A stretch of 64,000 nt of DNA from Frankia sp. AiPa1 (GTDB taxonomy: Bacteria > Actinomycetota > Actinomycetes > Frankiales > Frankiaceae), in NCBI RefSeq assembly GCF_023243075.1, contig NZ_JALKFZ020000177.1, positions 1-64,000 of the forward strand, read 5' to 3'. Under the pieces are notes generated by a model, which did no database searches, was not told where the DNA came from, and saw nothing but the letters and a program-made list of their open reading frames with translations. A program made the position numbers and the translations under genes. Of the stretch, positions 32,378 through 41,378 are shown piece after piece. How positions within the stretch are numbered: position 1 is the stretch's first letter; each line of letters opens with the position of its first letter.

Positions 32378-33133
32378 ATGGCTGAGGCGCTGGCTACTGT
32401 GGTGGACTCGGCGCACGCGGACGCCTTCCAGCTGATCGAGCTGGCGGGCTCACTCGGCGCCACCGCCGGCCAGACCGGCCTGTCGAGCGACCCGCGGCAG
32501 TTTCTGCGGGCCAACGACGTGGCCATCGCGGCGATCTCCGCCCATCTGAGCGCGATGGAGGCCGTGGTCTATCCGGAATGCTCCCGGCGGTTGCCGGGCG
32601 GACGGGCGCGGGTCGCCGAGCTCAGTCGGCTGGCGCGGCGCTGTGCCTCGGTGATGCGCGGCATCGAGCAGTACGTCCAGGGCGACCTGCACCATCCGGC
32701 GGCCAGCGTCGCCAGCCTGCGCCGGGATCTCGCCGCGCTGCTCACCGAGCACGCGCGGATCGAGGATGAGCTGTTGCGGGCGCTGGACGCGCAGCTGAGC
32801 GACGTCGAGCGCGCCCGCCTGCGGGAACGCTTCGCCGACGCGATGCGGCACGCCCCGACCCGGCCGCACCCGCACCTCGGCCACCGCGGCCCGCTGGGCG
32901 GCAACGTCACCATCCGGCTGCTCGGCACCTTCGACCATCTTCTGGACGTGCTGGATGCCCGCGAGGTGGCCGGCGCTCCGGTGCGCGCTCCGGCGCCCGC
33001 CGGCCTGTGGGGTTGGTACCTGCTCGGCCGACCGACCTCACCGGCTCCGGAGTGGCCCGGCCCGGACGCCGCCGGGTCCGGCCGCCCGGACGGTGCCGCG
33101 ATAGGGGGTGACGGATCGCGCGCTCTCCCGTGA
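32378..33133 (+). CDS. Hemerythrin-like HHE-domain protein
   Basis: 251 residues from an ATG with GTGAGG five bases upstream; the frame is open to an ATG at 32234, which lacks a good ribosome site. Helical, with HLSAMEAVVYPE and LLTEHARIEDELL, the paired H/HxxxE segments of hemerythrin HHE domains that bind a diiron centre for O2, NO or iron sensing. Additional His near 160-175 (RHAPTRPHPHLGHRG) could contribute ligands. The C-terminal 60 residues are Pro/Gly-rich. Confidence 0.75.
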   Translation: MAEALATVVDSAHADAFQLIELAGSLGATAGQTGLSSDPRQFLRANDVAIAAISAHLSAMEAVVYPECSRRLPGGRARVAELSRLARRCASVMRGIEQYVQGDLHHPAASVASLRRDLAALLTEHARIEDELLRALDAQLSDVERARLRERFADAMRHAPTRPHPHLGHRGPLGGNVTIRLLGTFDHLLDVLDAREVAGAPVRAPAPAGLWGWYLLGRPTSPAPEWPGPDAAGSGRPDGAAIGGDGSRALP

Positions 33134-33305
33134 GGGTGTGCTCGGAGCGTGTCCAGGGGTGGCTGTCCTACTGACCTCGGTCGGGTAAATGCCGCGCTGC
33201 AGAGCCCATTCGGTGTTCCGCTCCGCGCATCCGTCTCCGGGCATGCCATGCTTCGGGTCCAGGATGGGCCGGTATGGTCCGCGCGTCGTGCACTGCTGAG
33301 GAGAT

Positions 33306-34520
33306 GTGTTCGGATCCGAAAGCGCCGTCGTCCCGGCGCCCGCGTCGTCAGCGGATGTGAGCTGGCCGATTCTTCTGGTCGAGGATGATGACGGGGACGC
33401 CTACCTCGTCGCCGAACTGTTGGGTGAGGTCTCGGCTCCGGTCGAGGTGACCCGGGTGCGGACCGTGGCCGAGGCCGTGGTCGGCAGCGTCGGCGCGGCA
33501 TGCGTCCTGCTGGACCTGGGCCTGCCCGACAGCGAAGGCCTCTCGGCCCTGCGGCGGCTGCTCGAGGTCGAGTCGGGTGCCCCGGTCGTGGTGCTCACCG
33601 GCCTCGTCGACGAGTACCGCGGCGCGCAGGCCGTCGCCGCCGGCGCGCAGGACTATCTGGTCAAGGGCCAGGTGGATGGGCGCGATCTGGTGCGCGCGGT
33701 GCGGTACGCCATCGAGCGCACCCGGGCCGACACGGCCGCCAAGGCGCTGCGCGAGTCCGAGCTGCTGGCCAGCGAGCGGGCCCGGCTCGAACGCGGCCTG
33801 CTGCCGCGCCCCCTGTACGCCGATCAGCGGCTGCGCCACACCACCCGCTACCGGCCGGGTCGCCGTCAGTCGCTGCTCGGCGGCGACTTCTACGACATGG
33901 TGGCCACCCCCGACGGGACCCTGCACGTCCTGCTCGGCGACGTCTGCGGGCACGGGCCGGACGAGGCCGCGCTCGGCGTCAGCCTGCGTATCGCCTGGCG
34001 GACGCTGGTGCTTGCCGGGGTGCGCGAGTCCGATCGGCTGGGATATCTCCAGCGGGTGCTGGTCAGCGAACGGGAACATGAGGAGATCTTCGCGACGGTC
34101 TGCGAGCTTTCGATCGCGCCGGATCGTACGCAGGCCCGGATGCGCCTGGCCGGGCATCCGCCGCCGATGATGCTGCAGCCGCGGCTTGCGGCGCTGCCCG
34201 GCGACGTCGTCGGCCCCGCGCTCGGCATCCTTCCCGCGCTCGGCATCGAGGACGAGGACCTGACCGAGGAGGTGCTGGTCGACCTCGGGCCGCGATGGGC
34301 CCTGCTGCTCGCCACCGACGGTCTGCTGGAGGGCCGGGACGGTCCCGGCGGCGAGCCCCTGGGCTGGGATGGTGTGCTGCCCGAGATCGCCGAGCTCTGG
34401 CCGCCGCCGCAGGGCCCCGACGGCCTGCTCGACAACCTCATCGACCGGGTCGAGGCCCGCAACGGCGGACCGCTCACCGACGACGTCGCCCTGCTCCTGC
34501 TGATGCGGAGCGAGGACTGA
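33306..34520 (+). CDS. Receiver domain-PP2C (SpoIIE-type) phosphatase
   Basis: 404 residues from a GTG. The receiver has acidic EDDD at 26-29, phospho-acceptor Asp70 (VLLDLGLPDSEG) and YLVKG near 120. A short coiled linker leads to a PPM phosphatase domain (LLGGDFYD, LLGDVCGHGPDEA, DGLLEGRD, and LTDDVALLLL near the end) with the metal Asp residues. Such RsbU/RsbP-like enzymes dephosphorylate anti-anti-sigma factors on phosphorylation of the receiver. Its TGA overlaps the ATG of the kinase gene by one base. It probably reports the adjacent kinase's signal to a sigma-factor partner switch. Confidence 0.9.
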   Translation: MFGSESAVVPAPASSADVSWPILLVEDDDGDAYLVAELLGEVSAPVEVTRVRTVAEAVVGSVGAACVLLDLGLPDSEGLSALRRLLEVESGAPVVVLTGLVDEYRGAQAVAAGAQDYLVKGQVDGRDLVRAVRYAIERTRADTAAKALRESELLASERARLERGLLPRPLYADQRLRHTTRYRPGRRQSLLGGDFYDMVATPDGTLHVLLGDVCGHGPDEAALGVSLRIAWRTLVLAGVRESDRLGYLQRVLVSEREHEEIFATVCELSIAPDRTQARMRLAGHPPPMMLQPRLAALPGDVVGPALGILPALGIEDEDLTEEVLVDLGPRWALLLATDGLLEGRDGPGGEPLGWDGVLPEIAELWPPPQGPDGLLDNLIDRVEARNGGPLTDDVALLLLMRSED

Positions 34521-36166
34521 TGCCCTTCGAGCCGGCACGGTGCTGGCGGCTGCGCCGCCGCCTGGGACTGACGTACACGGTCGCGGCCGTGGTGCTGCTG
34601 ATCGTCGTCGGGGTGGTTTCCTGGTCGTTGGTGCGCCTCACCGACGCCATCCACACCCGAAGCGACGTGATGGCACCGGCGCTGCTCTCGTCCACCCAGC
34701 TGGTCGCCAGCGTCGTGGACGAGGAGACCGGGCTGCGCGGCTACCTCCTGCAGGGCACCCCGGAATACCTCCAGCCCTACGTCGTCGGTCGCCAGGAGGA
34801 GCAGCGGCACCTGACCGAGCTGCACCGCTATCTCGCGGGCCGGCCCGAGCTGCTGGCCGAGGTCGCGGCACTGGACCAGCGGATCGGGGCCTGGCACAGC
34901 GGTTACGCCGACGGGGCGCTCGCCGCGGTACGCGCCCAGGGCGCCGCGGCCGCCGACAAGGTGCCCCTGGCCCGGGGCAAGACGCTGTTCGACCAGGTGC
35001 GCTCCGGGGCGGACGGTCTGGAGACGACGTTGCGTGCCCGGGCGCTGAAGGCCCGCGAGGACGTGCACAGTGCCGTGCGCTTCCTGGTGGTCGCGCTGTT
35101 CGTGGCCGCCGCGTCGCTCGTCGCCCTGTTCGCGGTGATCTTCTGGGCGCTGCGGGTCTGGGTGACCCGTCCGATCGAGAGCATCGGCCGCGACGCGCGC
35201 ACGGTGGCCTCCGGCCATCTCGACCACGTCGTCGAGCCCGCCGGCCCGCCGGAGCTCGTCGCGCTGGCCGCCGACGTCGAGTCGATGCGCCAGCAGCTCC
35301 TCGGCGAGCTCGGCTTTGCCCGCGACGCCCGCGGCGAGGTCGAGACGCAGGCCGAGGTGCTGCGGCGGTCCAACCGCGACCTCGAGCAGTTCGCCTACGT
35401 CGCCTCACACGACCTGCAGGAGCCCCTGCGCAAGGTGGCGAGTTTCTGCCAGCTTCTCGAGCGCCGCTACGGCGACAAGCTTGACGAGCGGGGCGCGCAG
35501 TACATCGGGTTCGCGGTGGACGGCGCCAAGCGGATGCAGCAGCTCATCAACGACCTGCTCGCCTTCTCCCGCGTCGGGCGGACCACCGAGAGCTTCGTCG
35601 ACGTCCCCCTCGGGGATCTGTTCGCCCGGGCCACGACCACCCTGTCGCTGACCATCGAGAGCCTGAACGCCGAGGTCACCGCAGGCGAGCTTCCCCTCGT
35701 GCGCGGCGACCCGGTGCTGCTCACCCAGCTGCTGACCAACCTGATCGGCAACGCCCTGAAGTTCCATGGGGATGACCCGCCGAGGGTGCGGATCGACGCG
35801 ACCGAAGGTGCCGACACCTGGGAGTTCTCCTGTGCGGACAACGGGATTGGCATCGAGGCGGAATACGCCGAGAAGATCTTCGTCATCTTCCAGCGCCTGC
35901 ACAGCCGGGAGGCGTTCGAGGGCACCGGGATCGGGCTCGCCCTGTGCCGCAAGATCGTGGAGTTCCATGGCGGCGTGATCTGGTTCGACGCCGAGGCCCA
36001 CCCCGGCACCACCTTCCGCTTCACCCTGCCCCGAGGCGCCGCCAGCCCCGCAACTCCCGCCAGCCCTGAGACCCCTGCCGGCCCTGTGTTCGCCGGCGCC
36101 GTTGACCTCGCCGCGCCGACCGTGCCGACCGCGCCGCCCGAGCATCCGGAGGACAGCCGTGAGTGA
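34520..36166 (+). CDS. CHASE3-HAMP sensor histidine kinase
   Basis: 548 residues. TM1 near 15-37, a CHASE3-type extracytoplasmic domain (ETGLRGYLLQGTPEYL), TM2 near 190-212, HAMP, then a dimerisation domain with His297 (SHDLQEPLRKV) and an HATPase domain (NALKFHG, DNGIGIEAEYAEKIF, GTGIGLALCRKIVEFHGG). The HisKA form matches phytochrome-like kinases that pair with single-domain receivers. The C-terminal 40 residues are Pro/Ala-rich. It overlaps the next receiver gene by 8 bases. CHASE3 ligands are unknown. Confidence 0.92.
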   Translation: MPFEPARCWRLRRRLGLTYTVAAVVLLIVVGVVSWSLVRLTDAIHTRSDVMAPALLSSTQLVASVVDEETGLRGYLLQGTPEYLQPYVVGRQEEQRHLTELHRYLAGRPELLAEVAALDQRIGAWHSGYADGALAAVRAQGAAAADKVPLARGKTLFDQVRSGADGLETTLRARALKAREDVHSAVRFLVVALFVAAASLVALFAVIFWALRVWVTRPIESIGRDARTVASGHLDHVVEPAGPPELVALAADVESMRQQLLGELGFARDARGEVETQAEVLRRSNRDLEQFAYVASHDLQEPLRKVASFCQLLERRYGDKLDERGAQYIGFAVDGAKRMQQLINDLLAFSRVGRTTESFVDVPLGDLFARATTTLSLTIESLNAEVTAGELPLVRGDPVLLTQLLTNLIGNALKFHGDDPPRVRIDATEGADTWEFSCADNGIGIEAEYAEKIFVIFQRLHSREAFEGTGIGLALCRKIVEFHGGVIWFDAEAHPGTTFRFTLPRGAASPATPASPETPAGPVFAGAVDLAAPTVPTAPPEHPEDSRE

Positions 36167-36599
36167 ACCGATCGTCCCGGTCGAGATACTTCTCGTCGAG
36201 GACGACCCCGGGGACGTCCTCATGACCCGCGAGGCGTTCGAGGACCACAACGTGCGCAACCACCTGAACGTGGTCAGCGACGGCGTCGAGGCCCTGGCCT
36301 ACCTGCGCGGCGAGGGCAGCTACGTCGGCGCCACCCGCCCCGACCTCATCCTGCTCGATCTCAACCTGCCTCGCCGGGACGGCCGTGAGGTTCTGCGAGA
36401 GGTCAAGGCCGACGAGCGGCTCCGCCGGATCCCGGTGGTCGTGTTCACCACCTCGGAGGCCGAGGAGGACGTCCTGCGCAGCTACGACCTGCACGCCAAC
36501 GCCTACATCACCAAGCCGGTCGACTTCGACCACTTCGTCGCCGTGGTCCGCCACATCGATGACTTCTTCGTGACTGTGGCCCGTCTCCCCGGTCAGTAG
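36159..36599 (+). CDS. Single-domain response regulator, Rcp1-like
   Basis: 146 residues from a GTG with CCGGAGGA upstream. Acidic EDD at 14-16, phospho-acceptor Asp67 (LILLDLNLP), TTSEAEEDV with the conserved Thr, and NAYITKP with Lys. Length and the LREVKADERLRRIPVVVF segment resemble Rcp1/CheY-type receivers without an output domain. It is probably the phosphate acceptor of the overlapping kinase. A 17-bp duplication spans its stop. Confidence 0.9.
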   Translation: MSEPIVPVEILLVEDDPGDVLMTREAFEDHNVRNHLNVVSDGVEALAYLRGEGSYVGATRPDLILLDLNLPRRDGREVLREVKADERLRRIPVVVFTTSEAEEDVLRSYDLHANAYITKPVDFDHFVAVVRHIDDFFVTVARLPGQ

Positions 36600-36624
36600 C
36601 CCACCTCGGTCAGTAGCCCACCTC
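36591..36624 (+). repeat. Two tandem 17-bp copies across a stop codon
   Basis: GGTCAGTAGCCCACCTC is repeated exactly at 36591-36607 and 36608-36624. The first copy holds the receiver gene's TAG at 36597-36599. Confidence 0.95.
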
Positions 36625-36665
36625 GCCGGTTCACCTCGCCAGCTCACTTCGCCTAGAGTGCGTCC

Positions 36666-37328
36666 ATGGCGACCGGACCACGACCTGCCCGAGTGCAGCG
36701 CCAGGCGCTGGCCGATCTCCTCTCCGAGCTCGGCCCGGGTCATCCCACGCTGTGCTCGGGATGGGCGAATCATGACTTGGCCGCGCATCTCGTCACCCGC
36801 GAGCGCCTCCCGTGGGCCGGCCCCGGCCTGGTGATCGGCCGCCTTCATGGCATCACCGAGCGCACCGAGCGTGCCACCATGCGTGCGCACACGTTTCCGG
36901 AGCTGGTGGAGATCTTCCGTGCCGGCCCACCTTGGTGGTTGCCGACCCGCTTCGGCCCGGTCGACGACGCGGCCAACCTGGTCGAGTTCTTCGTCCACGC
37001 CGAGGACGTGCGGCGCGCGGGTCCGAAGGCGGACCAGGCCGACTGGAAGCCGCGTGACCTCGACGAGGCCAGCCGTAGCGGGTTGTGGAACGCGCTGCGG
37101 CTGGCCGGTTATGCCGGGTTCCGGCGGGCCGGCGTCGGCGTGGTCGCCGAACGCACCGATCGCCCCGGCCGCCGTACCCTGCGCGGCGGCACCCCGACCG
37201 TCGAGATCGTCGGGCTTCCCGAGGAGATCATTCTCTACGCGTTCGGTCGCGGTCGGGTGGCCCAGGTCGAACTGCGCGGCGCCGAGGCCGACATCGAACG
37301 CCTGCGCCGCGCCCCGGTCGGCCTCTGA
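36666..37328 (+). CDS. DinB/mycothiol-type maleylpyruvate isomerase family protein (TIGR03085-like)
   Basis: 220 residues. ALADLLSELGPGHPTLCSGW followed by HDLAAHLVTRE and a later VEFFVHAEDVRRA provide the three-His metal site of the DinB-like fold used by mycothiol-dependent enzymes. I recognise it as the TIGR03085-type metal-binding family, common in actinobacteria. The thiol-dependent reaction it performs is unknown. Preceded closely by the signalling operon, but with its own spacing. Confidence 0.8.
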   Translation: MATGPRPARVQRQALADLLSELGPGHPTLCSGWANHDLAAHLVTRERLPWAGPGLVIGRLHGITERTERATMRAHTFPELVEIFRAGPPWWLPTRFGPVDDAANLVEFFVHAEDVRRAGPKADQADWKPRDLDEASRSGLWNALRLAGYAGFRRAGVGVVAERTDRPGRRTLRGGTPTVEIVGLPEEIILYAFGRGRVAQVELRGAEADIERLRRAPVGL

Positions 37329-37379
37329 GTCGTCTGACCCTCGAGTCGCCTGACCATGCCGCCTGCGAGGCTGGTGGGC

Positions 37380-37859
37380 ATGGTTGCGAGAATCCGCCAG
37401 GCGGCCCGGGTGATGCTGGTTGACCCGGCCGACGCGGTGCTGTTGATCCGGTCGCATGACCCCTCCCTCGACGCGGCGCCGACCTGGTGGCACGTGCCAG
37501 GCGGCGGGCTTGACAGCGGGGAGACGCCGCGGCAGGCGGCGATCAGGGAGGTGTTCGAGGAGGTCGGCTACCGCCTGGCCGATCCGGGCCCGCCGGTCGC
37601 CACCCGCCGCACGTCGTTCACCTATCTCGGCCGGGACTTCCGGCAGTCGGAGACGTTCTACGCCACGCGCGTGCCATACCGACTCGAGCTCGACCCGTCG
37701 TCCTGGACGGAGACGGAGCGCCGATCGATCCTCGGCTGGTCCTGGTGGACGGTGCCCGAGCTGCGCGGGACCGCGGAGACGGTCTACCCGGGCGCCCTGG
37801 CGGGACTGCTGCGCTCCTGGCTACGCTCGGGCCCGCCGGCAAAGCCCGTCCGCCTCTGA
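37380..37859 (+). CDS. Nudix hydrolase
   Basis: 159 residues. The Nudix box is complete (GGGLDSGETPRQAAIREVFE then EVG), preceded by WWHVPGGG. LDP.SWTETERRSILGWSWWTVPEL is a late segment common in small actinobacterial Nudix proteins. The family hydrolyses nucleoside diphosphates linked to another moiety; the substrate here is not predictable. Confidence 0.9.
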   Translation: MVARIRQAARVMLVDPADAVLLIRSHDPSLDAAPTWWHVPGGGLDSGETPRQAAIREVFEEVGYRLADPGPPVATRRTSFTYLGRDFRQSETFYATRVPYRLELDPSSWTETERRSILGWSWWTVPELRGTAETVYPGALAGLLRSWLRSGPPAKPVRL

Positions 37860-37886
37860 GCCAGGTGTGAATCAGGTGGAAAGCAG

Positions 37887-39215
37887 TTACCACAGGGAGG
37901 CGTAGGTGGCGGCGCTGATGGGGTTCTCGTCGGGATTCACCAGCGACGAGTGCACGTTGCCGGCCTCCGAGTTCTTGAAGTACGTCTCGTAGGCGAGGAC
38001 GTCCTTGTTCGCCTTGAAGGTGTTGTACATGTTGCGGATGTAGACGGGGTTGTCGCCGCCGGCCTGCCCGGCCTTGCCGGCGCCGGTGTCGGACTTGGCG
38101 ACGAGGCCCCATTCGGGCACCGAGAACTGCTTGCCGTGCTGGCGGGCGAAGGCGATCGTCGAGCACAGGCCGGTCGCCTCGGCGCACTGCTCGGCGAAGG
38201 TCGCGTCGGTGGTGCTCGCCGGCCAGTGGTCGTAGCTGTCGACGCCGATGATGTCGACGTAGGAGTCACCCGGGTAGACCGACCAGGCATTGCCGCTGTG
38301 CGCGTTGAGCGTCCAGTCGATGCGGGCCTGCGGGTCGGTCGAGCGGATCGCGCTGACGACCTGGCGGAAGCAGGTGACCCAGGTGGTGGGGTTGGTGTTC
38401 GACACCGACCAGGGGAACCAGTTGCCGTTGAACTCCCAGGCGAGGCGGATGATGCTCGCCGGGCGCCCCTTGCCGACCAACCAGCTGCCGAACGTGGCCC
38501 AGTGGCTGCTGTAGGCGCCGTTGGCGCAGGATGTCAGGTCACCCTGGCCGCTGGGGAAGAACGGCTGCGAGATCACCCAGGTGCCGGCGAAGGTGGACAG
38601 TTTCTCCGGGCCGGAGCCCAGCCACGGGTTGGTGATGGTCTGCCAGCCGCTCCGGTCGGTGAAGGTGAGTGCGGCGGTGACCGGGGAGCCGCGGAAGGCC
38701 GCCCACGCGTTCACCTCTGTCAGCGAGCCGGCGGACACGCCGCTCATCCCGCCGGGGACGGAGCCGCCGCCCGACGCCACCGGGGCGGCGGGTGCCTGGC
38801 CGGCCGTGCGGGTGGGAGTGCTGGGGCGGGGCGGCGTGGTGGCCGCTCGGCGGCCGGAGCCGGTCGTCCCGGCCGATCCCGTACCGCCCGCCGGGCCCGT
38901 GCCGGTGCTGCCGGACTTCGAGCTGGGGGAGGACGGCGAGGTGGCGCCGTGCGCGGTGGTGGGGCTGGCCGACGCGGTCGGGCTGGGGGTCGGCTGGCCG
39001 CGATGGTGGTTCGCCTGGATGGCGGCCGCCTCGATCCTGGACGCTCCGCTGTCGTCACCATCCGCGGGGGCGAGGTTCCAGCCGATGGCGGCGGCCAGGA
39101 TGGCCAGCATGCCGAGCGAGGCGATCCAGGCCGAATGACGCGGACGGCGGCGTCGACGACGTGAACCGGCGCGGGCGCTCGGCGGACTGGGTGTGCCCTC
39201 CGATCGGTGCTTCAC
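37887..39215 (-). CDS. Secreted GH26-like beta-glycanase
   Basis: 442 residues from a GTG at 39215 with GGAGGGA seven bases upstream. Basic n-region and hydrophobic helix (SAWIASLGMLAILAAAIGW) act as a signal/anchor. A Ser/Thr/Pro/Gly-rich linker runs to about 155. The catalytic domain shows IRLAWEFNGNWFPWS (acid/base-type Glu near 258) and FSVPEWGL (nucleophile-type Glu near 365), the GH26 mannanase/xylanase pattern. It is probably exported to degrade or remodel a beta-linked polysaccharide. Confidence 0.85.
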   Translation of the reverse strand: MKHRSEGTPSPPSARAGSRRRRRRPRHSAWIASLGMLAILAAAIGWNLAPADGDDSGASRIEAAAIQANHHRGQPTPSPTASASPTTAHGATSPSSPSSKSGSTGTGPAGGTGSAGTTGSGRRAATTPPRPSTPTRTAGQAPAAPVASGGGSVPGGMSGVSAGSLTEVNAWAAFRGSPVTAALTFTDRSGWQTITNPWLGSGPEKLSTFAGTWVISQPFFPSGQGDLTSCANGAYSSHWATFGSWLVGKGRPASIIRLAWEFNGNWFPWSVSNTNPTTWVTCFRQVVSAIRSTDPQARIDWTLNAHSGNAWSVYPGDSYVDIIGVDSYDHWPASTTDATFAEQCAEATGLCSTIAFARQHGKQFSVPEWGLVAKSDTGAGKAGQAGGDNPVYIRNMYNTFKANKDVLAYETYFKNSEAGNVHSSLVNPDENPISAATYASLW

Positions 39216-39741
39216 CGCGGTATCCCTCCGTGCGTGGCGTGTCGGCGTCAGAACCCCCCCGGGTCCCGGCTTCGAGTCCGAAGCGGATGACCTCCATGTC
39301 GCGCAGCGGCCAGAGATGTATGGACGTGTGTGAGCGTGCGGGTGACGGGTGGGGTGCCCCCTCGGTGCCCCGGCTGCCGGTCTGGGCAGATATGACCGGA
39401 CCCTACACGGACGAATTTTCGTGCGACGCCCCAGGTCGGGCGGTATGCGGCATATGTCGGAGCCTGCGCCCCTCGAGGAATGTGTCTCCCTTGTTCTATA
39501 CGTGGGTTTTGCTGCATAGATGGAGCTTCGGAGTTCGTGCCAGGGGGCGTTCGGGTCCCCGTGCGGGTGGGCGCGGGTACCGCCTGAGCTGGGCGAACCG
39601 CCGGGAGGTTTGCGCCCGTCGACACGGCCTGGTTGTGCCACAATGTGCCGGCGGAGCGAGCAGTCGTGCCTGCGCGGCGAGCGGTCGCCCTGGCGCCGGC
39701 CGGGCCGCCAGTTCGCCCACCCGACCTCAGGAGCGCACCGT
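39216..39741. other. Intergenic, 526 bp, divergent promoter region
   Basis: Between the GH26-like gene (leftward) and the CD225 pair (rightward). The stretch 39470-39525 (TTCTATACG, TTTTGCTGCATAGATGG) is less GC-rich and probably carries a promoter. I see no gene. Confidence 0.4.
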
Positions 39742-40293
39742 ATGTCCCAGCCACCCGAGTATCCGTCGGGCAAGGATCCCTGGGGCGGCCAGGAGCAGGA
39801 CCAGGGCGGTTGGAGCCAGCCGGGTCAGGCCGGCCAGCTCGGCTACCAGCAGCCCGGCTACCCGCAGGGGTATGGCGCCCAGGGGTATGGCCCGCCGCCC
39901 GGGGGCTATGGGCCGCCGCCTGGCGGCTACGGCGCGCCGCAGGGATTTGGTGGCCCGGGTGGGTTCGGCCCGCCGCCGCCGTTCACCCAGCCCGTGTCGA
40001 ACTATCTGTGGCAGTCGATCGTCGTGACGGTGCTGTGCTGCCTGCCGGCGGGCGTGGTCGCCATCATCTACGCGACGAAGGTCGATTCCCGCTGGCGGAT
40101 CGGTGACCTCGACGGTGCCCGGGATGCCTCCAGAAAAGCGCGGATGTGGTCGATCATCTCGCTCGCCGTCGGCCTCGTCCTCACGGTCATCTTCGTCATC
40201 CTGTTGGCGGCCGGCGCCCTCGATGAGGACTCGAGCAGCAACGCGATGTCCGCCAGCAACGCGATGTCCGCGCTCGGCCCGCTGACAGCCTGA
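39742..40293 (+). CDS. CD225/dispanin family membrane protein with Gly-Pro-Tyr-rich N-terminus
   Basis: 183 residues. Residues 1-85 form a low-complexity Q/G/P/Y-rich tract with GYGPPPGG repeats. A CD225 domain follows: NYLWQSIVVTVLCCLPAGVVAI (re-entrant helix with CC), then a cytosolic loop (GDLDGARDASRKARMW), and a second TM. Family members are membrane-associated, but the bacterial role is unknown. The C-terminus has a small duplication (SNAMSASNAMSA). Paired with the next CD225 gene 7 bases downstream. Confidence 0.8.
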   Translation: MSQPPEYPSGKDPWGGQEQDQGGWSQPGQAGQLGYQQPGYPQGYGAQGYGPPPGGYGPPPGGYGAPQGFGGPGGFGPPPPFTQPVSNYLWQSIVVTVLCCLPAGVVAIIYATKVDSRWRIGDLDGARDASRKARMWSIISLAVGLVLTVIFVILLAAGALDEDSSSNAMSASNAMSALGPLTA

Positions 40294-40300
40294 GGTCCCC

Positions 40301-40627
40301 ATGCCCGGACGGCCCGATCCCGCCGATCCCGCACCCCCCGCCGGCTCCGTCCCGGAGGGGGACGACGGGACGTGGGAGGAGCGGACCTACCTGTGGCAGT
40401 CGCTGGTCGCGACCCTGCTGTGCTGCCTGCCGACCGGGGTGATCGCGCTGGTGCACGCGTCGATCGCGCAGAACCGGCTACAGAACGGGGACGTGTGGGG
40501 GGCCCGGCAGTCGTCGGCGCGGGCCCGGCGCTGGTGCGTCATCTCGGCGATCGCCTTCGTCGTCGTGTTGCTCGTCTACGTCGTCGCGGTCGTGGTCCTC
40601 GTCGCGATCGCGCGGGACCGGGCCTGA
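40301..40627 (+). CDS. CD225/dispanin family membrane protein, short paralogue
   Basis: 108 residues. Same architecture as its neighbour without the repeat tract: YLWQSLVATLLCCLPTGVIAL, a soluble loop GDVWGARQSSARARRW, then a C-terminal TM (AIAFVVVLLVYVVAVVVLVAI). Probably a tandem duplicate; the two may form a hetero-oligomer. Function unknown. Confidence 0.8.
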   Translation: MPGRPDPADPAPPAGSVPEGDDGTWEERTYLWQSLVATLLCCLPTGVIALVHASIAQNRLQNGDVWGARQSSARARRWCVISAIAFVVVLLVYVVAVVVLVAIARDRA

Positions 40628-40634
40628 CGGCACT

Positions 40635-40661
40635 GGCTACCGGGGCTACCGGGGCTACCGG
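40635..40661 (-). repeat. Three tandem 9-bp copies across a stop codon
   Basis: GGCTACCGG is repeated exactly three times (period 9). Read on the minus strand, the first copy contains the cytochrome gene's stop TAG (40657-40655). Confidence 0.95.
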
Positions 40662-41365
40662 CGGTCCGGTGGCCGCGGTGATGCCTTCCAGGCGGGATGT
40701 TCGCGCGTGGCCCACCACGCCGGGACCGTGCCGGTGATGATGCCGACCCGGGCGACCGGGTCGCGCGCGGCCATCCACAGGTGGCCGGCCACCCCGAAGG
40801 CCAGGCCGTAGGTGAGCAGGTCGTGGACGAAGGTGGCGCCGGTGCGCCAGGCCAGCGGCAGCCCGCCGGGCAGGCCCGCACCCCACCGCATCAGCGTGCC
40901 GGTGCCGAGCATCACCAGGATCGCGCCGGCGATGAACGCCGCGTACAGCTTCTGGCCGGCGTTGAACTTGCCGATCCGGCTCGCGGCCCCGGTTTCGGCC
41001 CCGGCCTGGGCCCGACGCCAGGTACCGAGGCGCAGGTTGGCCCGCAGCCACGTCCCGTCGGTGACGGTGAACCGGTTGAGGGAACGGAGGTCCCGGCGAT
41101 AGCTGCCGGCGGCTGCCGCGACGAGCATCGGCACGGGCAGGGCGAGCCCGGCGTACAGGTGGATCGACTCGACCAACTGGCGCCGGCCGACGAGCTCCGC
41201 CAGCGGGGGCAGGAGCAGCACGGCACCGGTACCCAGGCAACAGAACATCGTCGCCGCTGTCGCCCAGTGCACCAGGCGGGTCACCCGGCCGAACCGCCGG
41301 ACCGTCGCGAGCCTCGAACCCTCCGCGGGTGTGTCCTCGGCCGGGAGCTGTTCAGACGGGATCAT
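40655..41365 (-). CDS. Cytochrome b/b561-type membrane subunit
   Basis: 236 residues with four TM helices and His pairs (RLVHWATAATMFCCLGTG, ESIHLYAGLALPVPML, FVHDLLTYGLAFGVAGHLW) typical of di-heme cytochrome b subunits that pass electrons to a periplasmic oxidoreductase (FdnI/YedZ-like). It directly follows the molybdopterin enzyme; its ATG is formed by the second copy of a 13-bp duplication that also carries the upstream stop. It is probably the quinone-linked anchor of that enzyme. Confidence 0.85.
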   Translation of the reverse strand: MIPSEQLPAEDTPAEGSRLATVRRFGRVTRLVHWATAATMFCCLGTGAVLLLPPLAELVGRRQLVESIHLYAGLALPVPMLVAAAAGSYRRDLRSLNRFTVTDGTWLRANLRLGTWRRAQAGAETGAASRIGKFNAGQKLYAAFIAGAILVMLGTGTLMRWGAGLPGGLPLAWRTGATFVHDLLTYGLAFGVAGHLWMAARDPVARVGIITGTVPAWWATREHPAWKASPRPPDRR

Positions 41366-41378
41366 CAGACGGGATCAT
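41353..41378 (-). repeat. 13-bp tandem duplication linking stop and start codons
   Basis: CAGACGGGATCAT (plus strand) occurs at 41353-41365 and 41366-41378. In minus-strand reading, the upstream copy ends the molybdoenzyme (TGA at 41367-41365) and the second copy supplies the ATGATCCCGTCTG start of the cytochrome gene. Confidence 0.95.
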
